A stretch of DNA of 64,000 bases from Chloroflexota bacterium (lineage in GTDB: Bacteria; Chloroflexota; Dehalococcoidia; Lucifugimonadales; SAR202-VII-2): positions 124,001 to 188,000 of the forward strand of contig QEVV01000001.1 of the NCBI GenBank assembly GCA_003228115.1. The letters are read 5' to 3'. Of this stretch, positions 15,982 through 25,213 are shown piece after piece. Position 1 is the first letter of the stretch; the number at the start of each line of letters is the position of its first letter. The position numbers and the translations under genes were made by a program. The notes beneath the pieces are model-generated. The model saw nothing but the letters and a program-made list of their open reading frames with translations. It was not told the DNA's origin and did no database searches.

Positions 15982-17778
15982 CTATTCGGGGATCCCTTCC
16001 TCCTCCTCTTCCAACTCATTTTCCTTGCGATGGCGAACGCGACGGACACGGTCTGCAAGGTAGCCCGACAATAGCTCTGCCTCTTTGACCATCAGGGCCT
16101 TGAAGCGGGAGCTGTACTCGCCCATGCGGCGGAACTTCTTGTAGCGGTCCTTTAGCAGTTGCTTGATCTTCTGTTGTTCCAGCAGCGACAAATTGTGGAG
16201 CAATGCTCGCTCAAGGTGCCTGGCGGCAGCGGCGGGGTCTGCATGGGCCCCGTCATCGGGCTCCGGCACAACGCCATCAACGATTCCCAACTCCATACAA
16301 TCTGATGCAGTAAGCCTCAGTGATTCAGCAACCTCATTCGCCCTACTCGTGTCCCGGTACAACAGAGCGGCGGCCCCTTCAGGAGAGATGGGGCTGAGGA
16401 TGGCGTTTTCCATCATGATGATCCGGTCGGCGACCCCAAAAGCGATGGCCGCTTCGTTGCCGCCTTCACCTACCACAACGGCTATCGAGGGCACAGGGAG
16501 TTCGGCCATTGTAGCCATCGTGCTCGCCACGGCTTGGCCTATCCCACGTTCCTCCGACTCCAGACTGGCGTTCGCCCCCGGTGTATCGATGAGCGTGATG
16601 AGGGGCAGCTTGAACTTTGCAGCCAGTTTCATCCCCCGCTGCGCCTTGCGGAATCCTTCGGGAAGGGGCTGACCATCGCCGTGGCGACGGTCGTGGCCCA
16701 CGAAAACGACCCCCTGTCCACCCAACGAGCCCACGGCGACGATAACCGACGGGTCGTCTCCATAAGCCCGGTCTCCGTGAAGCTCCACGTAGTTGGAGAC
16801 CATGCGTTCAATGAACTCTTTACCAGAGGGCCTGCGAGCGTGCCGGGCCAACTCGACCTTGCCCCACGCCGGCTTGGCGACAGGATCTTCTATGTGGTGC
16901 GAGCGCCGCACCTTGCCTTCCGGCTTCAGAGAGTAGCGATGGTACAGCAGGTCCAGGAGGGTCTCCAGCGTCTCCTTCAGGTCCTCCCGATCAATGACAA
17001 AGTCGAGACTGCCATGAGCAAGCTGGGCCTCTGCAGTATGGGCTCCGGCGGGCACAGGCTTGCTAGTTGCCTCCTCCATCCCCCGCAGCGATTCAAATCC
17101 AATCAGCGCACCGGTCTCAGCAACGGTGATATCCGCAAGACTGGCAAACGACGTGTACACCTGCCCAGAGGTTGGATTGGCCATGACGCATATGTACGGC
17201 AGGCCCTTTTGGTGAAACCGCGCGGCTGCGACAGATGTCTTGGCCATTTGCATCATGGACAACGGGCCCTCTTGAAGGCGTGTCCCACCGCTGGTCACGA
17301 CAGCGATCAGCGGCATCTTCCGCCTAGCAGCCATCTCGAAGGCGAGGGCCACCTTTTCGCCCACAACGCTGCCCATGCTTCCGCCCATGAAGCCGAAATC
17401 GAGGACGACCAAGGCCGCCGGCAAACCGCCGATGGTTGCCGAACCGGTAACCGCTGCCTCCGTAAGGCCCGTGCGGCGCTGATCCGAGAAGAGACGGCGT
17501 CTATAGGACACCTGACTGGAGAAAGACAGCGGGTCCAACGATATAAGCGAACGGTGAGTTTCCTTAAAGGAGCCTGCATCTGCAAGCTGCTTCACTCGCT
17601 CCCGGGCAGTAACGGAGTAGTGAAAGTGACACTGAGGACAAACCCTGTGTCGCTCGTAGGCAACGTTGTCCTTCAAAGTGGAGTTACAGAACAGGCACGT
17701 TTCCCGCTCCGAGACTTCTGAGCCCTTTGCCGACGCCTCGCGGCCCCGGCGGGCTAGGATGTCGCTGATCTGGCGCAT
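15982..17778 (-). CDS. accDA: Acetyl-CoA carboxylase carboxyltransferase, fused beta-alpha subunits
   Basis: This 598-residue protein joins both carboxyltransferase halves of acetyl-CoA carboxylase, which moves CO2 from carboxybiotin to acetyl-CoA for fatty-acid synthesis. The N-terminal AccD part has the four-Cys zinc ribbon (Cys28, 31, 47 and 50) and then a crotonase-like core. From about residue 310 it continues as AccA, with the typical LARHARRPSGKEFIERM and PLITLIDTPGA. The start at 17778 follows GAGGGGTGG; an earlier in-frame ATG (17796) lies inside ftsK. It begins 4 nt after the ftsK stop, so the two are likely co-translated. Confidence 0.93.
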   Translation of the reverse strand: MRQISDILARRGREASAKGSEVSERETCLFCNSTLKDNVAYERHRVCPQCHFHYSVTARERVKQLADAGSFKETHRSLISLDPLSFSSQVSYRRRLFSDQRRTGLTEAAVTGSATIGGLPAALVVLDFGFMGGSMGSVVGEKVALAFEMAARRKMPLIAVVTSGGTRLQEGPLSMMQMAKTSVAAARFHQKGLPYICVMANPTSGQVYTSFASLADITVAETGALIGFESLRGMEEATSKPVPAGAHTAEAQLAHGSLDFVIDREDLKETLETLLDLLYHRYSLKPEGKVRRSHHIEDPVAKPAWGKVELARHARRPSGKEFIERMVSNYVELHGDRAYGDDPSVIVAVGSLGGQGVVFVGHDRRHGDGQPLPEGFRKAQRGMKLAAKFKLPLITLIDTPGANASLESEERGIGQAVASTMATMAELPVPSIAVVVGEGGNEAAIAFGVADRIIMMENAILSPISPEGAAALLYRDTSRANEVAESLRLTASDCMELGIVDGVVPEPDDGAHADPAAAARHLERALLHNLSLLEQQKIKQLLKDRYKKFRRMGEYSSRFKALMVKEAELLSGYLADRVRRVRHRKENELEEEEEGIPE

Positions 17779-17782
17779 AGTG

Positions 17783-20434
17783 CTACCACCCCTCATCTTC
17801 GAAGGTCATCAAGAGTTCCTCTAGTACGGTCGTCACCACTTCCCCGGTAGGGCTAATGACGCCCTCGTCTTCCAATTCCTCTCGCAAGCGGCTGGCCCGA
17901 GGATAGCCAATGCGAAGCTTTCGCTGAAGAAATGACGTCGATAGTTGGCGCTGGCTCCGAGCGACCTTCAGCGCTTTTTCGAACATCTCATCGCGACCGC
18001 CACCACCACCGCCGCGTTCCTCAATCTTAATGGGGGCGGTGAGGTCTATGTGAGGAGGCGGCGGGCAAGGCTGCGATTGCCAGAACCTCAACACTGCCTG
18101 AATTTCATCATCGGAAACGTAGGTGCTCTGAATCCGCCTCGGCTTGGAGGACTCCGGAGGCAGGAACAGCATGTCGCCCCGCCCAAGAAGCCGCTCAGCG
18201 CCAGGGGTATCCAAAATGGTGCGTGAGTCGATCTGGGAAACAACGTTGAAGCTGGCGCGAGAAGGGAAGTTAGCCTTGATCAGCCCTGTCACCACATCCA
18301 CCGAGGGCCGTTGAGTGGCCACGATAAGGTGAATACCCGTAGCCCTGCCCAACTGGGCAAGCCGGCAAATGGCTTGCTCAGTGTCATGGGGCGCCACCAT
18401 CATAAGGTCGGCCAACTCGTCCAGGCACACTACGATGTGGGGCATGCGTTCTTGTTCCTCCACCGCGCCGTTGTAGCCTTGAATGTTGCGAACTCCTAGA
18501 GCCTCCATCTTCTTGTACCGGTTGGTCATCTCTCGCAACAAGCCGTTGAGGTAGCGCACCACCAACTCCGGCTCCACCACCACGGGCGCCAGCAAATGCG
18601 GGAGCCCGTTGAGGGGAGTCAACTCTACGCGCTTGGGGTCTATAAGCAACAAACGTAGTTGGAGAGGGGTGCACTGGTAGATCAGGCTCAATATCACAGA
18701 ATTCAGGAACACGCTCTTCCCGCTCCCGGTGGAGCCAGCCACCAGCAAATGGGGCATCTTGCCTAGGTCGGCGGCCTCAGCGGCTCCCCCGGGCCCCTTT
18801 CCAAGAGCGAATGCGAGGTGAGAACGGCCGGAATGGCGGCGAAACTCTTCCGCCTCCATGACAGACCGCAAAGTAACGACTGTTTGCGTTGGGTTGGGCA
18901 CTTCCAGCCCCACAATGTTTTCCCCAGGTACCGGCGCCTCAATGCGGAGGTTTGGACAGGCAAGCGCCAGCGCCAAGTCCTTTTCCCTGGCCAGAATGGC
19001 GTCCACTTTGACCCGCAAGCGCTCTTCAACCATGCGGGTAACGGCACGGCCACGCTCGTCTCTAATGGGCTCGCCGCTTGCGTCCCTCTGTTGCTGTTGA
19101 CGGCTCCGCCTGACCCATCCAGGGGTCAACCCGAACATCGTAACAACGGGGCCCGGCCTGATTTGGGTAACAGCAACCTCAATTCCATAGTCAAGGAGCG
19201 TCTGCTCAATCAATTGGGCGCGTTCACGGTTGGCCTTTTCATCAACCGGTGCCTCAACGCCCATTTGGAGAATGTTCGCCGGAGGGAGTTTCCAGCCGCC
19301 ACCGGACCACTTCAGGGCATCATCCTTCTCCTCTCCCCCGAACTGGCCGGATCGAGCGTAGGTTGGCGTGGCGGGCGTCTGCCAAGACTCTTCTTCTTCG
19401 ATGGGAGGTGCGGGTTCGGGAACTGTGCGGGTCAATGGCGTCTGCCAATCCTCTTCCTCGTCCCCAAACATTGGGCCTGATCCAGGCCCAGACCCGGCTT
19501 CCCATTCCAAGACCGGCTCGGCGAAAAGCACCTCATCCGGCTCCGGAATGGGTTGAGGTTGTCCGACGCTTGGCGCCGCCTGCCACGCCTCGCTAACGGC
19601 CCTTGTCCTTTGAGGTTCTGGCCTGGCAGGCTGAGGCGTTACCGGGGGACTCTCGAGAGGCCCCACTCCGTCGTCCCTGCTTTCGCTCGATCGCCGCACG
19701 AAGGGCGGCAAATCGCCTGTCGGGGCAGGGCTCGCAGCCTGAGAGCGATGCGTCCCGCCGAAGGTGGGCTTCCTCAGTGCGCCCCAGCCTCCTATGGGAG
19801 GCTGCTCGACCGCGTCCGTTGACTTGGGCGGAAGGGCAATCAACGGACGAGGAGCCCGCGGCGTGCGCGTTGGAACCAGTGAAGCGATCATCCTAAAGGG
19901 TGCTGAGAACACTCTGCCTATCGGACTGCTTTGCCGTTCCGGTTTTGCAGCTTGGGCTTCGCTGGGCTGATAGGCTGTTCTTGCAACAGACCCTAGGCCA
20001 CCGGCAAGTCCAGCCATGATCCCAGGGCCAATCCCGATCAAACCTATGAGAGCCAAAGGAGCCAGCCTTAGCGGAGCCAGCCAGGCGGTGTCACCAGCTA
20101 TATAGCCGCCTAGCTCACCGCCAACGTTAACATCGGAGAAGCGGCCCCAAGGCAACGTGAAAAACGAAGCAACGCCAGCCGCCATTGCAATGAGCACCAG
20201 GACGCCAATCCATCGATACCAACGTCCAAACGTGCGGCCAGGCTGGAAACGCAGGGCTAGTAAGAGGACCAAGAGCCACAACAGAATCAGGGGCCATGCA
20301 AGGCCGGCCCGCTCGATGAGGAGGTCTCCCACGGAAGCTACGCCGTCAGCAACCCGAGACCACAAAAAGACGGATGCGATCACCACGCCAGCGGTGATCA
20401 GAAGGAGAAATTGAACGTAGCGACTCACTATCAT
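17783..20434 (-). CDS. ftsK: DNA translocase FtsK/SpoIIIE
   Basis: This 883-residue DNA pump moves chromosome ends at division. About four N-terminal membrane helices lie in the first 150 residues, followed by a Pro/Glu-rich linker of about 220 residues. Then come the alpha/beta motor domains with Walker A GSTGSGKSVF near residue 565 and Walker B VVCLDELADLMM. The C-terminal gamma winged helix, which reads KOPS-like sequences, is present (RSQRQLSTSFLQRKLRIGYPRASRL). The order rnj-ftsK-accDA is all on the minus strand. Confidence 0.95.
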   Translation of the reverse strand: MIVSRYVQFLLLITAGVVIASVFLWSRVADGVASVGDLLIERAGLAWPLILLWLLVLLLALRFQPGRTFGRWYRWIGVLVLIAMAAGVASFFTLPWGRFSDVNVGGELGGYIAGDTAWLAPLRLAPLALIGLIGIGPGIMAGLAGGLGSVARTAYQPSEAQAAKPERQSSPIGRVFSAPFRMIASLVPTRTPRAPRPLIALPPKSTDAVEQPPIGGWGALRKPTFGGTHRSQAASPAPTGDLPPFVRRSSESRDDGVGPLESPPVTPQPARPEPQRTRAVSEAWQAAPSVGQPQPIPEPDEVLFAEPVLEWEAGSGPGSGPMFGDEEEDWQTPLTRTVPEPAPPIEEEESWQTPATPTYARSGQFGGEEKDDALKWSGGGWKLPPANILQMGVEAPVDEKANRERAQLIEQTLLDYGIEVAVTQIRPGPVVTMFGLTPGWVRRSRQQQQRDASGEPIRDERGRAVTRMVEERLRVKVDAILAREKDLALALACPNLRIEAPVPGENIVGLEVPNPTQTVVTLRSVMEAEEFRRHSGRSHLAFALGKGPGGAAEAADLGKMPHLLVAGSTGSGKSVFLNSVILSLIYQCTPLQLRLLLIDPKRVELTPLNGLPHLLAPVVVEPELVVRYLNGLLREMTNRYKKMEALGVRNIQGYNGAVEEQERMPHIVVCLDELADLMMVAPHDTEQAICRLAQLGRATGIHLIVATQRPSVDVVTGLIKANFPSRASFNVVSQIDSRTILDTPGAERLLGRGDMLFLPPESSKPRRIQSTYVSDDEIQAVLRFWQSQPCPPPPHIDLTAPIKIEERGGGGGGRDEMFEKALKVARSQRQLSTSFLQRKLRIGYPRASRLREELEDEGVISPTGEVVTTVLEELLMTFEDEGW

Positions 20435-20738
20435 GATGACGAATGAACCGGCAACCCTGACTCGATGTGAGTGCTTGCTTGCTCTATTGTAACGCTAATT
20501 GGGCATCTGCACTACGGATGGAGGCTAAAAGGCAACTTCTAAGCGGTGCTTCACTGGAAAGCGAACTTGGCAACGGTGGTGCCCGAAAGCCGGAGCTGGA
20601 CACTTTGATTAGGGAAACCTTGGCTTCAGCGTCAAGCATTGGACCGGCACGAGTGAGGAACCAGGTTGGTCTCTGATACCTATGGAACGAGCCACCGAAC
20701 GGATTATTCGTTCGGCCCTGAAAAGGGCGGATTGTTAC
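20435..20738. other. Intergenic region between ftsK and rnj, no supported gene
   Basis: A 69-codon plus-strand frame starts at 20467 but has no ribosome site and no recognisable product. Just past the rnj stop are two small stems: CCGAACG/CGTTCGG (20695-20715), and the short CCCTGAAAAGGG beside it. They may end or trim the rnj transcript but lack a T run. Confidence 0.5.
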
Positions 20739-22397
20739 CTAGAACTCGATCGCAATCGGAATGATGGTGGGCCTGCGGCGGATCTCTTTGTGAATGATGT
20801 TTGCGGCAGTTTCCTTGATCCTGACCTGCACATTGGCCAGATCATCCAGCATTGGCTCACCCTGATTGAGGGCATCCTTAATCGCCTGCGCCGTCTTGTC
20901 GTAGAGTTCCCGGGCTTCATCCCCTTCCACTAGGCCGTTGGAGACGATCTCCGGAGGCCGCACCACCTTGCCGGTGCTGCCATCTACCGCCACAACCGCC
21001 ACTAGGATTCCATTCCGGGAAATGCTGCGTCTCTCTTGCAACACCCCACTGGCCATGTCCCACAACCTCAGCCCGTCGACAAATACCATTCCGGCCGGGA
21101 CCTGCTCAACGACTTTGCCGCCTTCAGGCGTAAGTTCCAAGACGTCCCCATCCTCTAAGACGAAGACGTTTTCCGGCTCCACACACACCGCCTTGGCCAA
21201 AGCAGCGTGAGCTATGAGGTGCCGGTATTCGCCATGGACGGGCACGAAGTACTTGGGCCTCACCATGTTGAGCATTAGCTTGAGTTCTTCCTGACTAGCG
21301 TGCCCGTGAACGTGAACAAGGGAAGTGCCAGAGTGAAGCACTCGAGCGCCCTGGCGGCACAAGTTGTCGATGGCTTTGGCAACAGCCATCTCATTGCCTG
21401 GAATGGGATGGGAGGAAAGGATAATGGTGTCGCCCGCCATGACGGTAATGTCCCGGTGGTCTTGATTGGCCACTCTTACCAAGACAGATGTGGGCTCTCC
21501 CTGGCTTCCTGTGGACAGAATCAGTGATTCCTCAGGCGCATAGGCGCCGAGGTCCGCTGGCGAGACGATCGTACCCTCAGGAGCGGTGATGTACCCCATT
21601 TTGGTCGCCATCTGCAGGTTGTTCACCATGCTCCGCCCTACAACCGATACTTTGCGGCCATGATCAACTGCTGCATTGATAACCTGCTGCATCCTGGATA
21701 TTAGGGAGGCGAAGGTCGCGACCATCACCCGCCCAGAGGCATTGCCAATCTCTTGATGGAGGGCGTCGCCCACCACACATTCGGAAAGCGTGTGGCCCCC
21801 GCGTTCAGCGTAGGTAGAGTCAGAAAAAAGAAGAAGAACGCCCTCAGTGGAGAGTGTGGCCAGGCGTGCCAAGTCCATAATCTTGCCATCGGCTGGCGTG
21901 TGGTCGATCTTGAAGTCGCCGGTGTGTACCACAAGGCCCGCAGGCGTCCAAAGCGCAATGCCCATTGCGTCTGGGATGCTATGAGTAACGCGAAACCATT
22001 CCGCCGTCATCTCCCCGAATCGGTACTTCACTCCGGGTTCAATTTCCTCAACCTTGTGTCCCCTGAGAGCCTTGTGCTCTCGAAGCTTCACTGTAATAAG
22101 GCCATGGGCCAGCCGAGATGCATAGACCGGAACGTCCAGGTCTCTTAGGACGTGCGGGAGCGCCCCAATATGGTCCTCGTGACCATGGGTGATGAGGATA
22201 GCCCGGACTCGGTCCTTATTTGCCACCAGGTAACTGATGTCGGGCAGAACCATATCGATGCCAAGCATGTCCTCTTTGGGAAACAAAAGGCCGCAATCGA
22301 TCACAACAATATCGTCGCCGGCCTCAAGGGCCATCATGTTGCGTCCGATCTCGCCAAGTCCTCCCAAGGGAATAACGCGGAGGGTCTCTCGGTTCAT
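20739..22397 (-). CDS. rnj: Ribonuclease J
   Basis: This 552-residue beta-CASP metallo-beta-lactamase ribonuclease matures rRNA and degrades mRNA by endo- and 5'-exonuclease activity. The HxHxDH metal site is at residues 71-76 (HGHEDH), and the beta-CASP region includes GSQGEP and HVHGHAS. The C-terminal domain (residues 450-552) is complete. Length is normal for RNase J1/J2. The ATG is preceded only by a weak AAGAGT site. Confidence 0.95.
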   Translation of the reverse strand: MNRETLRVIPLGGLGEIGRNMMALEAGDDIVVIDCGLLFPKEDMLGIDMVLPDISYLVANKDRVRAILITHGHEDHIGALPHVLRDLDVPVYASRLAHGLITVKLREHKALRGHKVEEIEPGVKYRFGEMTAEWFRVTHSIPDAMGIALWTPAGLVVHTGDFKIDHTPADGKIMDLARLATLSTEGVLLLFSDSTYAERGGHTLSECVVGDALHQEIGNASGRVMVATFASLISRMQQVINAAVDHGRKVSVVGRSMVNNLQMATKMGYITAPEGTIVSPADLGAYAPEESLILSTGSQGEPTSVLVRVANQDHRDITVMAGDTIILSSHPIPGNEMAVAKAIDNLCRQGARVLHSGTSLVHVHGHASQEELKLMLNMVRPKYFVPVHGEYRHLIAHAALAKAVCVEPENVFVLEDGDVLELTPEGGKVVEQVPAGMVFVDGLRLWDMASGVLQERRSISRNGILVAVVAVDGSTGKVVRPPEIVSNGLVEGDEARELYDKTAQAIKDALNQGEPMLDDLANVQVRIKETAANIIHKEIRRRPTIIPIAIEF

Positions 22398-22480
22398 AGG
22401 TGGGTACTCTTTCTAGAAAGGCGAATGAATTGGATAGGCCCGGCAGTAACCGGGTAGAAATTAGACTTCACTTGGAAAGT

Positions 22481-23119
22481 CTAGAACATGGAGAGTTGTT
22501 GTTCATCTTGCTCCTGCGACTCGGGAGCAGGAGGTTTGCGCAACAACTCCGGCAAGCGTTCGAAATCTTTCTCTAGGATGCCCTTCAAGCTTTGCTGTCG
22601 TAGCGCGGCGGCCGGATGGTATACGGGAAAGACTGTAATGTCTCCAACGTTCCGTGCCCGTCCCCGGGCCTTGCTGATGGTCTCCTTAGGGAAGAACCTA
22701 GCCAGGGAGTGCCGTCCCAAGGTCACGATAACCTTGGGCCGCACAAGTTCAATTTGGCGATCCAGGTATTTGCCGCACGCCTGAATCTCACCAGGGAATG
22801 GGTCTCGATTGTCCGTAGGCCGACACTTCACCATGTTGGTGATATAAACGTCTTTGCGCTGCATACCGATCTGTCCAAGAAGCTGCTCCAAGAGCTGGCC
22901 AGCGGGCCCAATGAATGGCCGCCCTTGCTGGTCTTCCCGAAACCCAGGCGCCTCTCCTATGAACATAACGTCCGCCGTCTCAGAACCCTCTCCCGGAACA
23001 GCGCACGTCCGAGTGCGAGACAACTGGCAGTCCTCGCAGGCGTTTATCTGGGCGGAAATGTCCTCAAGCTCGGACAATAGGAAGCATTCCTCGGGGAAAG
23101 TCTGTCGCGATGATACCAC
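22481..23119 (-). CDS. Uracil-DNA glycosylase, family 4-like
   Basis: This 212-residue uracil-DNA glycosylase of the Fe-S-containing type removes uracil arising from cytosine deamination. The catalytic-pocket motif [20 protein letters not shown] and the distal YHPAAAL are present. Cysteines in [11 protein letters not shown], in MVKCRP and in IQACGKYL fit the 4Fe-4S ligands. The start is GTG at 23119 without a good ribosome site; a TTG nearer the conserved region is possible. It lies upstream of rnj with an 83-nt gap. Confidence 0.9.
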   Translation of the reverse strand: MVSSRQTFPEECFLLSELEDISAQINACEDCQLSRTRTCAVPGEGSETADVMFIGEAPGFREDQQGRPFIGPAGQLLEQLLGQIGMQRKDVYITNMVKCRPTDNRDPFPGEIQACGKYLDRQIELVRPKVIVTLGRHSLARFFPKETISKARGRARNVGDITVFPVYHPAAALRQQSLKGILEKDFERLPELLRKPPAPESQEQDEQQLSMF

Positions 23120-23503
23120 CCACCCATGAGAGGGTCAAAAACGAGGGGTCTTGATTCGCATGCTAAATGGACTTCTAACAGAGGCATGTTGGTAGGGCTC
23201 AACTGCGGGGGCGCCCGAGAGGTTGGCGGCCAATGACAACGAAAACACAACTACCCAGGTCATGCTGGTTGATGCCGAATCGGGAGCCGGTGGCTCGGCC
23301 TACTTGGACTCATCGACCAACATCAATTTCGACCCCGATCCAGGCAACACGGGTATGGTTGCGTTCACTTACACAACCACAGACCGTCAGGCCATCGTTA
23401 GGGGTGGGGTGACCATGATGATCACGTAGCGCCGCAGACCGCTGCGCCGCAATCGAATTGCTACGCTCCTGCGGCCCAGACTGGCAACGAGAGTAAGCGC
23501 CAG
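23120..23503. other. Intergenic region with one doubtful ORF
   Basis: This stretch separates the glycosylase gene from the osmC-like gene. It holds a plus-strand frame of 68 codons from TTG 23223 to 23429 (MAANDNENTTTQVMLVDAES and on). The frame is Thr/Asp/Gly-rich with beta character, but it has no convincing ribosome site and no family I know. It may be the remnant of a larger secreted protein or chance. Confidence 0.45.
23223..23429 (+). CDS. Doubtful small ORF, unknown function
   Basis: Sixty-eight codons from a TTG start. Composition (Asp, Gly, Thr, Ser) resembles a piece of an extracellular beta protein rather than noise. The frame is closed upstream by TAG at 23193. I could not assign it to any family and it may be a gene fragment. 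Confidence 0.25.
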   Translation: MAANDNENTTTQVMLVDAESGAGGSAYLDSSTNINFDPDPGNTGMVAFTYTTTDRQAIVRGGVTMMIT

Positions 23504-23977
23504 CTACTCTTCTTCGACGATCTCAGCGGCCCATTCCACAGCAATCCCACGCTCCAGGCTGCGATACACCGGGCACCCTTGGGCGTGGACGCTCACCGCT
23601 CGCTCAGCCTCAGCCCGCTTGCCCTTGGGCACCGTCAAATGGTAGTTGAGGCGCACCTTCGAAATGACGATCACCTTCGGCTCCAGCCGCTCGACCTCCA
23701 TCTCCACATCTGTGTAGACCTTGCTGGGTACCGCCGGAATGTCTCTGGCGCTGAGCGCACCGCCCAGCGTTCCGGTCATTCAGGCCGCAAGGGCCATCGC
23801 CACATGGTCCAAGGTTAGGGGTCGTTCCACCTCTGGCTCCACACCATAGTGTTCAGCCACACCACCCCTGACGCCGTACACCACAGGCTGATCCTCAAAA
23901 CCCTCTATGACTGCCCTGCGCACCCGCTCTGGCTCCAAATCAACGTGCATGTGAGAGCGATGAATGATCTCACCCAT
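23504..23977 (-). CDS. OsmC-like peroxidase, selenocysteine-containing (UGA at 23780-23782)
   Basis: This is a 157-residue OsmC/Ohr-fold protein read through one in-frame TGA at codon 66. Before it the frame reads TLDHVAMALAA and after it MTGTLGGALSARDIP. OsmC proteins have their peroxidatic Cys exactly there (AALAxCxxGTL). The second catalytic residue is Cys135 in AQGCPVYRSL, and it is the only other redox residue. The start at 23977 follows GGGGAGGGG. The family reduces organic hydroperoxides with dithiol donors. A hairpin at 23749-23769 fits a SECIS element. Ordinary annotation would show two adjacent short ORFs meeting at 23780. Nonsense mutation is the alternative, less likely because of position and hairpin. 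Confidence 0.9.
23749..23769 (-). promoter_or_regulatory. Putative bacterial SECIS hairpin in the osmC-like gene
   Basis: On the minus strand CGCTGGGC pairs with GCTCAGCG (8 bp, one G-U wobble) around the loop GGTGC at 23757-23761, whose first base is 19 nt past the UGA. G at the loop start and G-U within it match bacterial SECIS rules. Confidence 0.78.
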
Positions 23978-24188
23978 GAACCCCTCCCCAAACAAAATTG
24001 GGCCAACGCTAGCAACAGGCCCAGGGGCTGTCAAGGCGCATCGCCGTTGACACCCGCCCCTACCCCACCTACGATTATCCTAGGCCGTGCTAGATGGGGA
24101 GCTAGCGGTGCCCTGAACCCGCAATCCGCTTTAGCGGGGTTGAATTCCCTCCCGAGGTTCGTCTCCGGTCTTCGTTTGCCTCAGGGAT

Positions 24189-24300
24189 AGCTGGCCGGGC
24201 CCTGCGCGACAGAAGCCTGTGAACCCCGTCAGGCCCGGAAGGGAGCAGCGGTAAACGGAGTCTCTCTGGGTGCCGCAGACAAGCCTGACTAAGGCTCCCC
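24189..24300 (+). ncRNA. ffs: Bacterial signal recognition particle RNA (small type)
   Basis: The universally conserved SRP domain IV is present: GTCAGGCCCGGAAGGGAGCA then GCGGTAA, with the GGAA tetraloop and the asymmetric loop bound by Ffh. The flanks GTGAACCCC and GGGTGCCGCAGA pair in the usual way. Ends are approximate, set by outer pairing. The partner receptor gene ftsY is at 32704. The RNA lies just upstream of rsmA. Confidence 0.9.
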
Positions 24301-24361
24301 TCAGTGCGGCGAGGCTGAAGCTCCGGATCGAAGGAGGGTGCACGGCCTAACAGCCTCCCTT

Positions 24362-25213
24362 ATGAGTACTGAACCCCACGTATCAATCCCTGACCGCGTT
24401 CGCCAAATTCTGCCATTGGCCCGCCCCAAGAAGTCCTTGGGCCAGCATTTCTTGACAAGCCGCTCGATTCTTCAGAATATCGTCTCAGCGGCTGATGTGG
24501 GCCCAGACGACACAGTGGTGGAAATTGGGCCGGGGCTGGGTTCGCTCACTCAATCGCTCGCCGACGCAGCAGGGAAAGTTGTCGCCATTGAGCTAGACGA
24601 CGCTCTGGCTGCAGCCCTGACCGAAGCCTGCCTTGAAACGCCAAACGTCTCCGTGATCCACGCCGACGCCAGAGAAATCGCCATTGATTCGCTTTTGGGG
24701 CCGGGGCACCCTCCCTACAAAGTCGTCGCCAACCTGCCCTATTACGCCGCCCTCCCCATCTTGCGGCGCTTTCTTGAGGCCGAGCACCCCCCCAGCGTCC
24801 TGGTGGTCATGATCCAACTCGAAGTGGCCCGGGCAATGGTGGCCCAGCCAGGAGACATGTCGCTGGTCAGTATTGCCGTGCAGGCCTATGGCACCCCACG
24901 CATGGTTTGCCGGGTCCCCCCCGGAGCGTTCAACCCACCACCTAAGGTGACATCAGCAGTCGTGCGCATCGACATGAACGACAAGCCGATTGTGGGCGCG
25001 CCGCACATGACCAACTTCTTCAAGGTGGTGCGAGGCGGGTTTTCAGCGCCCCGCAAACAACTTCTCAACTCCCTTTCCCAAGGACTGCGCCTACCCAGGG
25101 ATTCGACCGCCGAAGCGCTGACTGAAGCGAGCATCGACGCCAAACTGCGGCCAGAGGACCTTTCCCTGGAGGATTGGGCCAATTTGGCAAATGCCCTCGA
25201 GAGAAAACTATGA
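24362..25213 (+). CDS. rsmA: 16S rRNA dimethyladenosine transferase RsmA/KsgA
   Basis: RsmA dimethylates two adjacent adenines at the 3' end of 16S rRNA using SAM. GQHFL near residue 27, motif I VVEIGPGLGSLTQ near residue 52 and the catalytic NLPYY are intact; the protein has 283 residues. A GTG at 24338 in the same frame overlaps an AAGGAGG sequence too closely, so the ATG at 24362 is preferred, although it lacks its own ribosome site. The stop overlaps the ispE start (ATGA), so the pair is translationally coupled. Confidence 0.94.
   Translation: MSTEPHVSIPDRVRQILPLARPKKSLGQHFLTSRSILQNIVSAADVGPDDTVVEIGPGLGSLTQSLADAAGKVVAIELDDALAAALTEACLETPNVSVIHADAREIAIDSLLGPGHPPYKVVANLPYYAALPILRRFLEAEHPPSVLVVMIQLEVARAMVAQPGDMSLVSIAVQAYGTPRMVCRVPPGAFNPPPKVTSAVVRIDMNDKPIVGAPHMTNFFKVVRGGFSAPRKQLLNSLSQGLRLPRDSTAEALTEASIDAKLRPEDLSLEDWANLANALERKL

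Noticed and set aside
16534-17721. 395-codon plus-strand frame
   Set aside because: Antisense to accDA, which has clear zinc-ribbon and carboxyltransferase motifs.
18818-19480. 220-codon plus-strand frame
   Set aside because: Antisense of the ftsK linker and motor domain.
20467-20676. 69-codon plus-strand frame in the ftsK-rnj gap
   Set aside because: No ribosome site, no recognisable product and weak codon bias.
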